Assembly (NCBI GenBank): GCA_040752595.1
Contig: JBFMGX010000006.1
Coordinates: forward strand, 47,785 to 111,784
Reading direction: 5' to 3'
Length of the DNA stretch: 64,000 nt
Origin: Candidatus Zixiibacteriota bacterium
GTDB taxonomy: Bacteria > Zixibacteria > MSB-5A5 > WJJR01
Shown: piece by piece, positions 1 through 8,825 of the stretch
Layout: the number at the start of each line of letters is the position of its first letter
Numbering within the stretch: the first letter of the stretch is position 1
Translations under genes and position numbers: made by a program
The notes under the pieces: model-generated
What the model was told of the DNA's origin: nothing
Databases searched by the model: none
The model's input: the letters and a program-made list of their open reading frames with translations, nothing else

Positions 1-57
1 CAACAGGTTGCGATGGGCGTCCAACGCCGCCAGGTTATTGTTGATCTGCATTCCCAT
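1..57 (-). CDS. fliC: Flagellin, N-terminal fragment (runs off the left edge)
   Basis: Only the first 19 codons are present, beginning at the ATG at 57. The peptide MGMQINNNLAALDAHRNLL has the conserved flagellin start, in which a short Met-xx-Ile-Asn-Asn segment leads into the D0 helix that polymerises into the filament core. A strong Shine-Dalgarno AGGAGG (65-70) lies 7 bases upstream of the ATG. A second in-frame ATG (51) is possible and would give the more usual MQINNN start. The gene lies downstream of csrA, flgL, fliW and four putative modification genes, all on the same strand, so this is probably the major filament protein. The family call rests on a short but characteristic segment. 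Confidence 0.85.
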   Translation of the reverse strand, partial: MGMQINNNLAALDAHRNLL

Positions 58-64
58 TTTCGAG

Positions 65-93
65 CCTCCTTGAAGGTCCTTGTCAGGCGGTCC
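65..93 (-). promoter_or_regulatory. Putative CsrA-binding leader of flagellin (three GGA motifs)
   Basis: In the 45 bases before the flagellin ATG the minus strand carries GGA at 91-93, 77-79 and 67-69. The middle one sits in ACAAGGA (77-83), an exact match to the ACARGGA core of the known CsrA site. The last one is inside the Shine-Dalgarno sequence, so bound CsrA would block ribosomes. The spacing of about 10 bases suits binding by one CsrA dimer. CsrA and its antagonist FliW are both encoded in this window. The motifs are seen; binding is inferred. Confidence 0.55.
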
Positions 94-489
94 ATGCCCG
101 ACACGTACGCGACAATTGGTTTCCCTCTACGATGATGACCTCCATGGTCGCGTGACCCTTGCGGGTCTTTGGGTCGTGGCATCCATCCGACCGCACAAAC
201 TTGTGGACCTCTCACCCCCTTTGGTTGCAGATCATGTGGTCTGCGTCTGTTGGCGCCGCCATCGGCCTTGGGACCGCGACGGCGCTGGCATCTATGATCA
301 CCTGCGTGCTGCCCTTCAATCCTACTGCGGTTCGTCGGCAACTCGACCGTAGTGCTTTAGGGGTCCGCCGACCACGGCGCGACATCCGGCGCCGCCGGGG
401 CGTCCTTCCAGACAAGCCACGCCGTTGCAACGGGTTCATGGCGCGGGGTGAATGGGGAACACCCCACAGTCAGAAGGGCGCCCGAACGG
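94..489. other. Flagellin upstream region without a gene
   Basis: This stretch of about 400 bases separates flagellin from the last methyltransferase gene. No open frame in it looks like a real protein. It should contain the flagellin promoter, but I could not recognise a convincing sigma-28 or sigma-54 element. The best -10-like string, GCCGATGG at 259-266 on the minus strand, lacks a -35 partner. A short inverted repeat (GGGGTG/CACCCC, about 443-463) could be a weak terminator for the gene that ends at 490. Confidence 0.5.
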
Positions 490-1083
490 CTATCCACAGG
501 GAGCGGCCGACGACGCCATGGTCACGGCCCCTGCCGGGATCACGGCGAGGTTGTAGCGGCCGGCCACGACATGGCATTGGGCGCCGGGATGGACGGCAAA
601 GTCCTCTGCCGTCCAGAGGCAGTGGTGGGTCTCCCGCTCGTTGCCGTACTCGGGACCCTGTGCGTGGAAGTAGTTCGGCGTCGTCACAATGACCGCGCGT
701 TCGGCGTGCGCCACGCACTTGTCCAGCAGTTGTCGACCGGCATTCTTCGGGAAATGCTCGATGACGTCACCGAGGAAGATCAGGTCGTAGGTCTCAAGCC
801 GGTCGATCTCAACCCGCGCGTCACCGATGATGATGCGGTCGTAGATCTGCCGCTGCAGATCGCTGATGTAGGGAGCATAACATTCGATGCCGTCGATGCG
901 GACACGCCATCCCGCGCGATGCAGACGCGCCGGTTCGGTCGCCGCCCCCCAAATGTCGAGATACTCGCGAAACAGAAAGCCGTACTTGCCGAACCCGGTA
1001 CCGATCTCCAATATGGACCGCGGTTGCAGTTCCATCACCAGATTCACGACGAAGGGGATCAACTCAGGGCGTGACGACGGCAT
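490..1083 (-). CDS. SAM-dependent methyltransferase (flagellin-modification island)
   Basis: A 197-residue protein with a class I methyltransferase fold. Motif I is ILEIGTGFGKYGF (about residues 20-32), and a motif IV-like segment LIFLGDVIEHFP is followed by AVIVTTPN. The frame stays open upstream to 1353, but that part is low-complexity shadow of the preceding gene. The ATG at 1083 gives a normal N-terminus and overlaps the preceding methyltransferase gene by 20 bases. It is the last gene before flagellin in a glycosyltransferase/methyltransferase run, which suggests methylation of a flagellin-bound sugar or of flagellin itself. The substrate is inferred and unproven. Confidence 0.75.
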   Translation of the reverse strand: MPSSRPELIPFVVNLVMELQPRSILEIGTGFGKYGFLFREYLDIWGAATEPARLHRAGWRVRIDGIECYAPYISDLQRQIYDRIIIGDARVEIDRLETYDLIFLGDVIEHFPKNAGRQLLDKCVAHAERAVIVTTPNYFHAQGPEYGNERETHHCLWTAEDFAVHPGAQCHVVAGRYNLAVIPAGAVTMASSAAPCG

Positions 1084-1714
1084 GGGCCGACTCCCTCTCT
1101 GGCGTGGTGACGGTCGCCGGGTTGGAACGGCGCGCGACGATGTAACGCTGGGCGTGGCGCACGTGATCGGAAGCGACCCGCCACGGCGGGCGGCGCAAGA
1201 GCGCATCGTAGTCGTGGTTGAAATTGTGCGGGGCGGGGTCATCGAACGGCGCCGCGGTGACAATGGCCAGTGTCCCGCGGCAAATGCGATGCAGATCGGC
1301 GACCAAGGCGCCGATCTCGTCGGGTACGACGTGCAGCAGGACTTCGGCAGCAACCACGAGGTCGAAGTGGGAATCGTCGTAAGGAAGCCGTGTCCGGACC
1401 GAGCCGATGCCGCACATCAGGTGGTACGGCCTGTCCGGACGCAAGCGCCGGGCCTCGCCGTCGGCGACCGCGAGTTGCGAGCGCGAGCGATCGTAGCCAT
1501 GGACCTCCGGGACATCCTGCCACAGCGGGAAGAGCTTGCCGGTTCCACAGCCGAAGTCCAACAGCGTGCGGGGGTGCAGTTCGGCAACCAGAGCGGCGAA
1601 GAAGCGCGCCTGCTCCTCACGGTACACAGCGTACTCCGGCGAGTTCACATAGGCGCGGTACCCTTCACCTCCCCGCGCCTCCCAGTACGAGTCGGGTTCG
1701 TAGTGTGCGGTCAT
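1064..1714 (-). CDS. SAM-dependent methyltransferase (flagellin-modification island)
   Basis: A 216-residue class I methyltransferase. The SAM-binding motif is LLDFGCGTGKLFPLW, later followed by FDLVVAAEVLLHVV (motif II/post-II region with the acidic turn). The ATG at 1714 overlaps the stop of the upstream TPR-glycosyltransferase as ATGA, which fixes the start and implies translational coupling. It is unrelated in sequence to the next methyltransferase apart from the fold. Together with the two glycosyltransferases it probably decorates surface glycans or flagellin; the acceptor cannot be read from the sequence. Confidence 0.75.
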   Translation of the reverse strand: MTAHYEPDSYWEARGGEGYRAYVNSPEYAVYREEQARFFAALVAELHPRTLLDFGCGTGKLFPLWQDVPEVHGYDRSRSQLAVADGEARRLRPDRPYHLMCGIGSVRTRLPYDDSHFDLVVAAEVLLHVVPDEIGALVADLHRICRGTLAIVTAAPFDDPAPHNFNHDYDALLRRPPWRVASDHVRHAQRYIVARRSNPATVTTPERESAHAVVTP

Positions 1715-4527
1715 CGTTCTTCTCCGGTGCATGCGACCAGCGGTTGCTCCTTGGGTACGTCATCCTTTGGTGGTGTAAGACTCTCCCGACCTTTGGCGCG
1801 GACTGTGGATTGGTCAACAAGCTGCTCGCGGATCGCCCGGAGCCGTTCCCAGGCCGGTTGGTATTCGGCGTCGACCTTCAGGGCGGCTTCGTATCCCATC
1901 AGCGCCGAGGCCAGGATGCCGCTGTGAAGATAGCAATCACCCAAGCGCGTCAGTGTGTCGGGGCGGTCCGGCTCATGCTCGATCGAGCATTCATAATGGT
2001 CGATGGCACGGGGGTAGTTCCGGCAGGTGAAGTAGAGGTCACCCAGCATGCCGTGGACATCGTAGTCTTCCGGAACCATCTCGCGGTAAGCATCCAGCGT
2101 GAAGATGGCATCCTCACATTTCTGTTGTTGCGCCAGAGCCACGGCCAGGTTCCGATACACGAATGGCGCCGCCTCCCGGCCGTCGATCAGGCGGCGGTAG
2201 AGAGATTCGGCGCGCGCGAAGTCGCCCAGTTGAAAGTGGCAGTTGCCGAGGTTGTTCAATAGATCCGAATCACCATCCGCTCCTGCCAGACATGTCTCAT
2301 AGATACTCACAGCCTCGTCCCATCGGCCTAACGCATAGAGGACATCGCCACGGAGCCGCGACAGATCCCCTGAGCCTGAGGTCTGCGTCGATTCCGGGAT
2401 CACGCCGAGGAGTTCCCAGGCAGCTTCGGGACGGCCGGACTGAAGCTCCACGCGCGCCAGCCGCCACTGCAGTTCGACGTGTCCGGGATGGTGTCGCAGT
2501 CCCTCTTCCAAAACGACGCGCGGTGCCTCTTTCCGATTCAACTCAGTCAACAGGTCAGCCAGCACGATGCGCATGTCCAGATTCTCACCATGGACAGACA
2601 ACCCCCGCTCCAGCTCCTGACAGGCACGCTCCTTGTCGCCGGTGCGCGACAGTGCTTGGGCAAGTCGGAAATGGCTGTCGATGTAGTCGTCACGTTCGGC
2701 GACGCATTTCTCGAACCACGCCATGGCCTCGTCGGGCTTCCCTTCCATTTCCGCGACCAGACCGAGGCCATAGTACGCGTTGTGACGGCTGTGCAGGTGC
2801 AGGATGATCACATGGTCGGTCTCGGCGTGCTCATTGTACCGCGCCTGCTCATCGAGATATTCCAGGAAATACCGGCGCGCCAGATCGCGGCGCCCGTCCA
2901 GTGAATGAATGTGCCCCAGACCAATCAGGGCGTCGAGATACCCCGGCTTGTGCTGCAAGGCCCGGTGGGCGCACGCCGCCGCCTGCTCATACTCCCCCTT
3001 GGTGAAGTGGGCCGTCAGCAGTTGATGCAGCGCCATCAGATGGATATGTCGCTGCTTGACATCGTCCGGAGACGTCAACGCGACGGCGCGGGACGCGTGT
3101 TCGATGACCCGGTCCATTCTCCCCGGTGAGTCCTCGTTCGGATCTCCGCGCAACAACTGGGCGAGATTGAAATGCGCGAAGGCGTGATTGGGATTCTCCG
3201 CCAGTTGCTTTTCGAGCAGTTCACGGCTGCGGGCGACTTTCCGCGCCATCGCCTCCGGCGAAAGTCCATAGCCATAGTGGTAGAGCCGGGCGGATACGCG
3301 CAGTGTCGGCTCGGCGGTATGAAACCGCAATTGGTTATGGACGATGCCCTCGTAGTACGCCCCCAGATGCCGGCGGAACATCCGGATAGAGGGGAGGAAT
3401 GAGGTGTACATCCCCTTCTCGCGGGAGTAATTGTAGACGGAGACGGAGACGACGTTGAAGTCGGTCTGACGGCTTACCTCCCTCAGGAGGGCAATATCGG
3501 CCGCTTCCACCTCTTCATCCGCGTCGAGAATGAAGATCCACTCGCCGTCGGCATACCCCATCGAGATATTCCTCGCCTTGGAAAAGTCACCCTCCCAGGC
3601 GTGATGGTAGACTTGCGCGCCGAACGATTGGGCGATCTCCACTGTGCGGTCGGTGGAACCGGTGTCGACGACGACCATCTGGTCGGCGAGGCCCTGGACG
3701 CTCGCCAGGCACCGCGGCAGATGTTCCTCCTCATTCTTGACGATCATGCACAGGGAAATCTTCGGGGCGGTGTTCTCCGGCTGAGCCGGCACACCCAACT
3801 GTACCAATACCTGTGATCGTGGGCAGGCCCGACGCGCATGCACCAATACCGCCTGCGCATCGGCGGAGCGGTTGAGCTTCACCAAGAGTCGCACCAGGTT
3901 GATCCAGGCCGGCTCGTATGACCTGTCGGCCTCGATCGCCTCTTCATAGGCCGCCAGCGCCTCGTTGAATCGTCCGGTATTCTCCAGTGATAGCGCCAGG
4001 TAGTTGAGGATCTCGTGACGTAGTCCCATGGTACTCCGGAAGATGACGACCTTGGGATCATCACTGTCGCCATCGCAGTGCGCCAGGAAGACACGCGCGT
4101 GGCGTTCACACAAGGCATCAGATCCGAGCCGATGGCAGACGTAGGCCATGATATAATGGTAGTCCAGAGCCTCCGGCGTGTCGTTCGCGAGCGGCTCGAT
4201 CAGACGACGGGCGTCGTCAAACCGCTCCAGTCCTACCAAGGCGACCCCGAGTGTGCGCACGGCCCGCCGGTGCTCGATCGTGTCCGGTTCCTCCCTGACG
4301 TCACCGACATGCCCATCCAGCAGCGGGACGACTTCTGCCGGTTTACCTCTGTTCAAGAGACGCTCTGCCAGCTCCAAGCGCGCGGCCAGATTGTCGGGAT
4401 CGGCTTTCAGTCTGGAACGGAGCGCGCGAAGTGACGGCGTCTTGGGACCGGAACCGGCCGTGTGCATCACGGGGCGGCCGTCCCATTTTCGGACCAGTCG
4501 CGAGCGTCGTTGCGATTTCTTTGCCAT
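1711..4527 (-). CDS. TPR - family 2 glycosyltransferase - TPR protein
   Basis: A 938-residue cytoplasmic protein. An N-terminal tetratricopeptide block (about 30-245) is followed by a GT-A family 2 glycosyltransferase domain starting near residue 255. That domain shows ISLCMIVKNEEEHLPRCL, the VVDTGSTDRT nucleotide-binding turn and the DADEE metal-binding acidic motif. A long second TPR array extends to about residue 920. No signal peptide or membrane segment is visible. TPR-fused glycosyltransferases often recognise protein acceptors. Lying between fliW and flagellin, flagellin glycosylation is the most economical guess. It lies 41 bases downstream of another TPR-glycosyltransferase and overlaps the next methyltransferase gene by ATGA. 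Confidence 0.85.
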   Translation of the reverse strand: MAKKSQRRSRLVRKWDGRPVMHTAGSGPKTPSLRALRSRLKADPDNLAARLELAERLLNRGKPAEVVPLLDGHVGDVREEPDTIEHRRAVRTLGVALVGLERFDDARRLIEPLANDTPEALDYHYIMAYVCHRLGSDALCERHARVFLAHCDGDSDDPKVVIFRSTMGLRHEILNYLALSLENTGRFNEALAAYEEAIEADRSYEPAWINLVRLLVKLNRSADAQAVLVHARRACPRSQVLVQLGVPAQPENTAPKISLCMIVKNEEEHLPRCLASVQGLADQMVVVDTGSTDRTVEIAQSFGAQVYHHAWEGDFSKARNISMGYADGEWIFILDADEEVEAADIALLREVSRQTDFNVVSVSVYNYSREKGMYTSFLPSIRMFRRHLGAYYEGIVHNQLRFHTAEPTLRVSARLYHYGYGLSPEAMARKVARSRELLEKQLAENPNHAFAHFNLAQLLRGDPNEDSPGRMDRVIEHASRAVALTSPDDVKQRHIHLMALHQLLTAHFTKGEYEQAAACAHRALQHKPGYLDALIGLGHIHSLDGRRDLARRYFLEYLDEQARYNEHAETDHVIILHLHSRHNAYYGLGLVAEMEGKPDEAMAWFEKCVAERDDYIDSHFRLAQALSRTGDKERACQELERGLSVHGENLDMRIVLADLLTELNRKEAPRVVLEEGLRHHPGHVELQWRLARVELQSGRPEAAWELLGVIPESTQTSGSGDLSRLRGDVLYALGRWDEAVSIYETCLAGADGDSDLLNNLGNCHFQLGDFARAESLYRRLIDGREAAPFVYRNLAVALAQQQKCEDAIFTLDAYREMVPEDYDVHGMLGDLYFTCRNYPRAIDHYECSIEHEPDRPDTLTRLGDCYLHSGILASALMGYEAALKVDAEYQPAWERLRAIREQLVDQSTVRAKGRESLTPPKDDVPKEQPLVACTGEER

Positions 4528-4568
4528 GGTAGGAACCTGTTTGATATGTGGGGTGGCCCATCGTTCGA

Positions 4569-6263
4569 TCAGGACAAAGACACGCGATCCCCCGTGCGTT
4601 CCTTTGCGTCCGTCAGGACATCGCGCAGCACGGCATCGATCTCTTGTAAGCGATCATGCCAATTGTAGCGGTCGGAAACGTACCGGCGATATCCCGCCGC
4701 GATGCGGTCGGCATCACCGGTATCGTAGCGCTGGATGATCCGAAGCGCCTCATCCGGTGTGTCGAAGATGCACTCACGGGGATAGATCTCGTCGGCCCCC
4801 TTCCAACTGTGGATCAGGGGCAGGCACCCGCTCAGCATTCCCTCGGCGATGGAATAGTGGAATGACTCGAACAGCGAAGTGGAGAGGACATAGTTCATGC
4901 CCGCATAGAACGCCGGCATGTCGGCCACCCAACCATGGAACTCGACCGGGACTCCCAGGCGCGGCAGCAGGTGGTCCATGTACACTTCAATCCGGGGATC
5001 TTGATGAGTTCCGGCCACATCAAGACGAAAGCCGGGGTCCCACGAGTGCAGGGTCTTGAGCGTCTGTAATAGCAGTGATGGATTCTTCTTGTAGTTGATG
5101 TATCCGACCGAGGCAACACGACGCGACCCGGGCGTTCTGGCACTTGGCGGCACGAAGGGAAAGCGCTCCGGGTCGATACCGTTGTGTATGATGGTACGCT
5201 GTGTCGGGATTGCCCAACGACGGTCGAGAATCTCCCCGACGGAGTTGTTCACCAGGATCAGGCGATCGACATTGCGCCAGTTGACCTTTCCCGGGATGTC
5301 CGTGAACGCTTCATAGGAATGCAAACGACAGACAATCGGGCAGGTCTTGGGTTGGTGGCTGGCATCAACCACATGGGCGTCGCACCACTCGAACCACACG
5401 AGGTCGGCCCAGCGCATCGCTTCCGCCAACTGCGGTGAGGAACGAGGCGCTTCCACACGGACATCGTTGCGTCTCCCCAGATGTTGTACGATCGGGCGCA
5501 GGAACGTGTCCGCAGCCGTCACGAACATGATCCGGCGCCCGCTGACCTGCGAGACAGGAAGCGGCTCGACATCATGCGCGGACAACGATACCGATTCGCC
5601 GGGCAAGACCCTGGCACGCGCTGCCTCGAAGCGCTGCTGCCAGGACGTGAGGTCCGGGTGATCGCCAAGCGTGTCACGCAGTCGCGCGATCAAGGCGACG
5701 CCCGTGTCAATCTGGCCGGTATCCCAGTAGAACTTCAGGGCGTTGTCACGTCCCTTTTCATACTCGGGATTCAGTGACAGGCATCGATCGTAGGCCGCCG
5801 CCGCGGCGACAGGATTTCCTGCGGCCGCCTCCAGAACCGCGAGGTCATTGAGCGCCTCGTAGTTGTCGGGATTCAATCGCAGGCGACGTTCGCAGGCGGT
5901 GCGACCGAGGGGAGCGTCGCCGACGCGGCAGGCGGCGATCAACAGGTCGAGTTGCGCGTCGTCGGCCTCGGGGAAGAGGTCGGCGATGCGACGATACGCG
6001 TCCAGCGCGCCCCGGTCGTCCCCTGACTCAGACAAGATGGCGGCGAGTTGCCGGACACGCTCGGTGTCCGTTGGGATCAGATCGACCAACCGCCGCAGCA
6101 GCGGGAGCGCCTCCGAGTTTAGACCCGCTTCGAGGAATACACTGACCGCATCGTTGTGAACCGCGGCGTCGGCCGGGTTGCGCTGGCAGCGCACGCGGAT
6201 ATCGGCAATCTGCGCGCGCGATAGAGCGGGACGCTTGCTGACGGGGCTGGCGGTGGCCGTCAT
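4569..6263 (-). CDS. TPR - GT-B (family 1/4-like) glycosyltransferase
   Basis: A protein of about 564 residues from the ATG at 6263; the frame also allows an ATG at 6299 (576 residues), and neither has a strong ribosome site. The N-terminal 200 residues are TPR-like helices. The C-terminal half is a GT-B transferase with LILVNNSVGEIL, IIHNGIDPERFPF, a YINYKKNPSLLLQ segment and the donor-binding region FESFHYSIAEGML, whose Glu matches the EX7E-type motif. No membrane segment is present. It is the second glycosyltransferase of the island, directly downstream of fliW, so a role in flagellin or surface glycosylation is likely but inferred. Confidence 0.8.
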   Translation of the reverse strand: MTATASPVSKRPALSRAQIADIRVRCQRNPADAAVHNDAVSVFLEAGLNSEALPLLRRLVDLIPTDTERVRQLAAILSESGDDRGALDAYRRIADLFPEADDAQLDLLIAACRVGDAPLGRTACERRLRLNPDNYEALNDLAVLEAAAGNPVAAAAAYDRCLSLNPEYEKGRDNALKFYWDTGQIDTGVALIARLRDTLGDHPDLTSWQQRFEAARARVLPGESVSLSAHDVEPLPVSQVSGRRIMFVTAADTFLRPIVQHLGRRNDVRVEAPRSSPQLAEAMRWADLVWFEWCDAHVVDASHQPKTCPIVCRLHSYEAFTDIPGKVNWRNVDRLILVNNSVGEILDRRWAIPTQRTIIHNGIDPERFPFVPPSARTPGSRRVASVGYINYKKNPSLLLQTLKTLHSWDPGFRLDVAGTHQDPRIEVYMDHLLPRLGVPVEFHGWVADMPAFYAGMNYVLSTSLFESFHYSIAEGMLSGCLPLIHSWKGADEIYPRECIFDTPDEALRIIQRYDTGDADRIAAGYRRYVSDRYNWHDRLQEIDAVLRDVLTDAKERTGDRVSLS

Positions 6264-6353
6264 GGGCAAATCCAATTGTGCGACCGGGTGAGGCGACATC
6301 GACCGTGCGTCCGTATCCCTGGACGCGCCGGCGCGCGAGGGTTCGAACTCGTG

Positions 6354-6848
6354 CTAAACGGTCACGGTTTCCCCTTCGGCGACACACACCTTGGCGCCGC
6401 GTTTCTGCAATTCATCCATGATATAGTGGCAGGTCGTGTAGGTGCTGTGCACCAGGACCAACTGCTTGCCGCGCTTCGTGTCGCGACTGATCAAAAGCGG
6501 GCCCTGCAGGTTGACCGACATGCGCGTCATGTCCTCGGGCACAGTGACAATGGCCCAGACCGCGAGATGCCGTACATCCGATACCTCGAGCTCGACGATT
6601 TCACGCGGATCGACCTCGATGCGGTAGTGGGGCACCAGCGCCCGCGGATTGATGACGATGAAGAGGAGCTTGGGATCATCCAGCGACTGGAGGTAGGCGA
6701 AGGGCTCACACTCCTCCGAGGTGATGAGCGCATAGTGGGTATAGGCCTCGAAGCCCAAAAGCCCGCGTGGGAACTCGACCACCGCGTCGGGAGACACCGT
6801 GATCTCCCCCAACCGCGGCGTCGTCAGAGTTGTCGTTTCAGCAGACAT
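6354..6848 (-). CDS. fliW: FliW, flagellar assembly factor / CsrA antagonist
   Basis: A 164-residue protein with the FliW signature: an LGEI strand, FPRGLLGFE (about 29-37), a YLQSLDDP loop, then FIVINPRALVPHYRIEV. FliW binds newly made flagellin and, when free, sequesters CsrA so that flagellin translation tracks filament assembly (known from Bacillus). Here fliW follows flgL in an operon headed by csrA. A GTG at 6872 would overlap the flgL stop as GTGA, but the ATG at 6848 fits family N-termini better. FliW usually works with a CsrA that carries a C-terminal extension, as seen here. Confidence 0.93.
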   Translation of the reverse strand: MSAETTTLTTPRLGEITVSPDAVVEFPRGLLGFEAYTHYALITSEECEPFAYLQSLDDPKLLFIVINPRALVPHYRIEVDPREIVELEVSDVRHLAVWAIVTVPEDMTRMSVNLQGPLLISRDTKRGKQLVLVHSTYTTCHYIMDELQKRGAKVCVAEGETVTV

Positions 6849-6868
6849 AGGTCCCCCCGTGCACTCCG

Positions 6869-8809
6869 TCACTGCATGAAGTCCGCCAGCGACGGCATCA
6901 GGACGCGCGATACGGCGTTCAAGGCGGCCTGATAGACGCTCTGCTGGGTCGCCAAATCCGTTGTCACTTTGAGGATATCGGCATCCTCGACTTCGGACAA
7001 TAGCTTCGTCACCAGCAGGTTGACATCATCGAGGCGGTCGCTGGTGGTATCGAGACGACGAATCTTGGCGCCGACATCCGCACGCGCCGACAGCATGTGA
7101 TCCGATACCTTCTCCAGATTGCCGAGGAGCGTGCCGACAGCGGCGCGATCGTCGTTCTCAAGCGCCTGCACCAGCAACATCATGCTTCCCATTAGATCGG
7201 GGGAGCCGGCGATCCCCAACGCCGTGGCCGTCTGTCCGCCCCCGAAGTCGGAGACGATCAGGGAACGATCGGCGACGGTCGGCGTGATGCGGATCCCACG
7301 CCCGGAGGAATTGATCGCGGCCGTGACCGACACCCCGGAGAGATTCAGCCGTTGCACGATGTCGTTGACCGTAGCGGCCGTGGAGAGATCCACCACAACA
7401 GCGTCGGCGCCCTGCGCGATCCGGAGTTGTCCCAGATTGACGCCTTGCCCGAAATTCAACTCGCTGACCGGCGTTGTCAACGTGAGGCGGGGATCGAGCG
7501 CGTCGCCTTCCCGAGCGCGGGTCAACGTACCGAGGATCCCGAGGTCGGCTGCGGTGGTCTGACCGACGCCCCCTTCCGCGATGGTGACGACCCGGGCCGG
7601 ATCGAGGTCTGTGCCGACCAACTGTGCATTGACGAAGCCAACAATTCCAAGATCCGACGCCGTCGATTGCTCCGCCGAATCGGTCACCGTGAGACCCAAC
7701 GGCGTCGCATTGGCATCGGTGATCACAAGCCCGGTTTGACCGGCGTTGACGGCCATGGTGACGTTTGCCAGCGCGGGGTTCCCTTGGGAGACGGCCGCCG
7801 CGGCCATCTGCGTGTTGAACGCCGTGATGACATCGCCGATCGTCTGCACACCGGTGAGGTCAATGGCCACGTCGATGGATCCGTCCTCCGTCCCAATGTG
7901 GAAGATGCCGGGTACAAGATCGACCCCGGCGGTGCCGTGGAGGTTTGCCAGTTGCGTGGTGCTTCCCACGATTCCGTTGTCAGCCGCCGCGACACTCAGA
8001 CCTCTGCCGGAGCTGCTGACAGAGACCGTCACCCCCGAGATTCCACCCGCGACGAGTTGCGTGTTGATTGCCGTGATCGCATCCCCGACCGTCGTCGCGG
8101 CTGAAAGGTCAACCGTCACAGCCGCACCCGAGTTCTCATCGGTAAACACGATCGTACCCGGCGTCAGATCGACACCCGCGCCCAGATGGAGGTCGGCCAA
8201 CGGCACGGCTGCGGCGACGCCGCGTTTCAAATCGAAACCCTCACCGAGGACTTGCTGCTGTGACAGGAAGAGTTCGGATCCAATCAGGTTGATCGCCATT
8301 TGCGATGCCGATTCGATCTGGGCGTAGATCGTGCCATTGTCCCCTTGATACACGACGCCATTGCCGCTGGCCACCAACGCCTGCGAGCGGGTGCGAAATC
8401 CGGAGAACAAGTAACGACCGTCCCTTTGCGAATTGGCCAGTTGGAGCAACTGATCGAGAATCGACTGTGCTTCCTGTGCCGCCGCCCGACGCGCCGTCGC
8501 GTCGTAGTCGTCGTTGGCCAGAGTGACCGCGAGTTCGCGGGCACGGACCAACAGGGTGCCGGCGGAGGACAGTGCCTGTTCTACTGTCGCCAATTGCGAG
8601 TTGCTGTAGGATACATTGGACTTGAACTGCTGCAGGGCATCGCGCGTCGTGCGGAACGAGAGCGCACGCGTAACGCCGGAGGGATCATCCGAGGGCGTGG
8701 CGATGCGGCGCCCGGAGGACATTTGTGTCTGGAGTCGGAGGAGTCGTGTGGCCGCCGACGCCAGGTTTGACGTCGAGCGGGACACCATCATCTGTTCGGT
8801 GACGCGCAT
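6869..8809 (-). CDS. flgL: FlgL, hook-filament junction protein with three internal repeats
   Basis: A 646-residue protein, about twice the length of E. coli FlgL. The N-terminal D0/D1 helices (MRVTEQMMVSRSTSN...LQTQMSSGRRI..PSDDP) and the C-terminal helix (LATQQSVYQAALNAVSRVL) are typical. Between them are three diverged copies of a roughly 50-residue beta repeat beginning near residues 203, 286 and 448. They share an LxxGxGVDL..G start and a TVGDAI/TIGDVI core and resemble flagellin_IN-type modules. These probably form surface-exposed domains. The upstream frame to 8947 is not needed; the ATG at 8809 gives the canonical N-terminus. It is transcribed with csrA and fliW. Confidence 0.92.
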   Translation of the reverse strand: MRVTEQMMVSRSTSNLASAATRLLRLQTQMSSGRRIATPSDDPSGVTRALSFRTTRDALQQFKSNVSYSNSQLATVEQALSSAGTLLVRARELAVTLANDDYDATARRAAAQEAQSILDQLLQLANSQRDGRYLFSGFRTRSQALVASGNGVVYQGDNGTIYAQIESASQMAINLIGSELFLSQQQVLGEGFDLKRGVAAAVPLADLHLGAGVDLTPGTIVFTDENSGAAVTVDLSAATTVGDAITAINTQLVAGGISGVTVSVSSSGRGLSVAAADNGIVGSTTQLANLHGTAGVDLVPGIFHIGTEDGSIDVAIDLTGVQTIGDVITAFNTQMAAAAVSQGNPALANVTMAVNAGQTGLVITDANATPLGLTVTDSAEQSTASDLGIVGFVNAQLVGTDLDPARVVTIAEGGVGQTTAADLGILGTLTRAREGDALDPRLTLTTPVSELNFGQGVNLGQLRIAQGADAVVVDLSTAATVNDIVQRLNLSGVSVTAAINSSGRGIRITPTVADRSLIVSDFGGGQTATALGIAGSPDLMGSMMLLVQALENDDRAAVGTLLGNLEKVSDHMLSARADVGAKIRRLDTTSDRLDDVNLLVTKLLSEVEDADILKVTTDLATQQSVYQAALNAVSRVLMPSLADFMQ

Positions 8810-8825
8810 GGTTCTGTGAGTTCCT

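Noticed and set aside
259..285. GCCGATGG as a sigma-28 -10 for flagellin
   Set aside because: The base at the -35 position is GCGC, not TAAA, and the leader would be about 190 bases; not convincing.
448..1074. Plus-strand frames opposite the methyltransferase genes
   Set aside because: They are Arg/His-rich shadows; the minus-strand frames carry clear SAM-binding motifs and ATGA coupling.
24..6263. Whole island at the left as a recent horizontal acquisition
   Set aside because: GC content and gene style look like the rest of the cluster by eye, with no tRNA, integrase or attachment site; a composition calculation would be needed to claim transfer.
6335..6352. GGTTCGAA string resembling a tRNA T-loop
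   Set aside because: No matching acceptor, D or anticodon arms can be folded around it on either strand.
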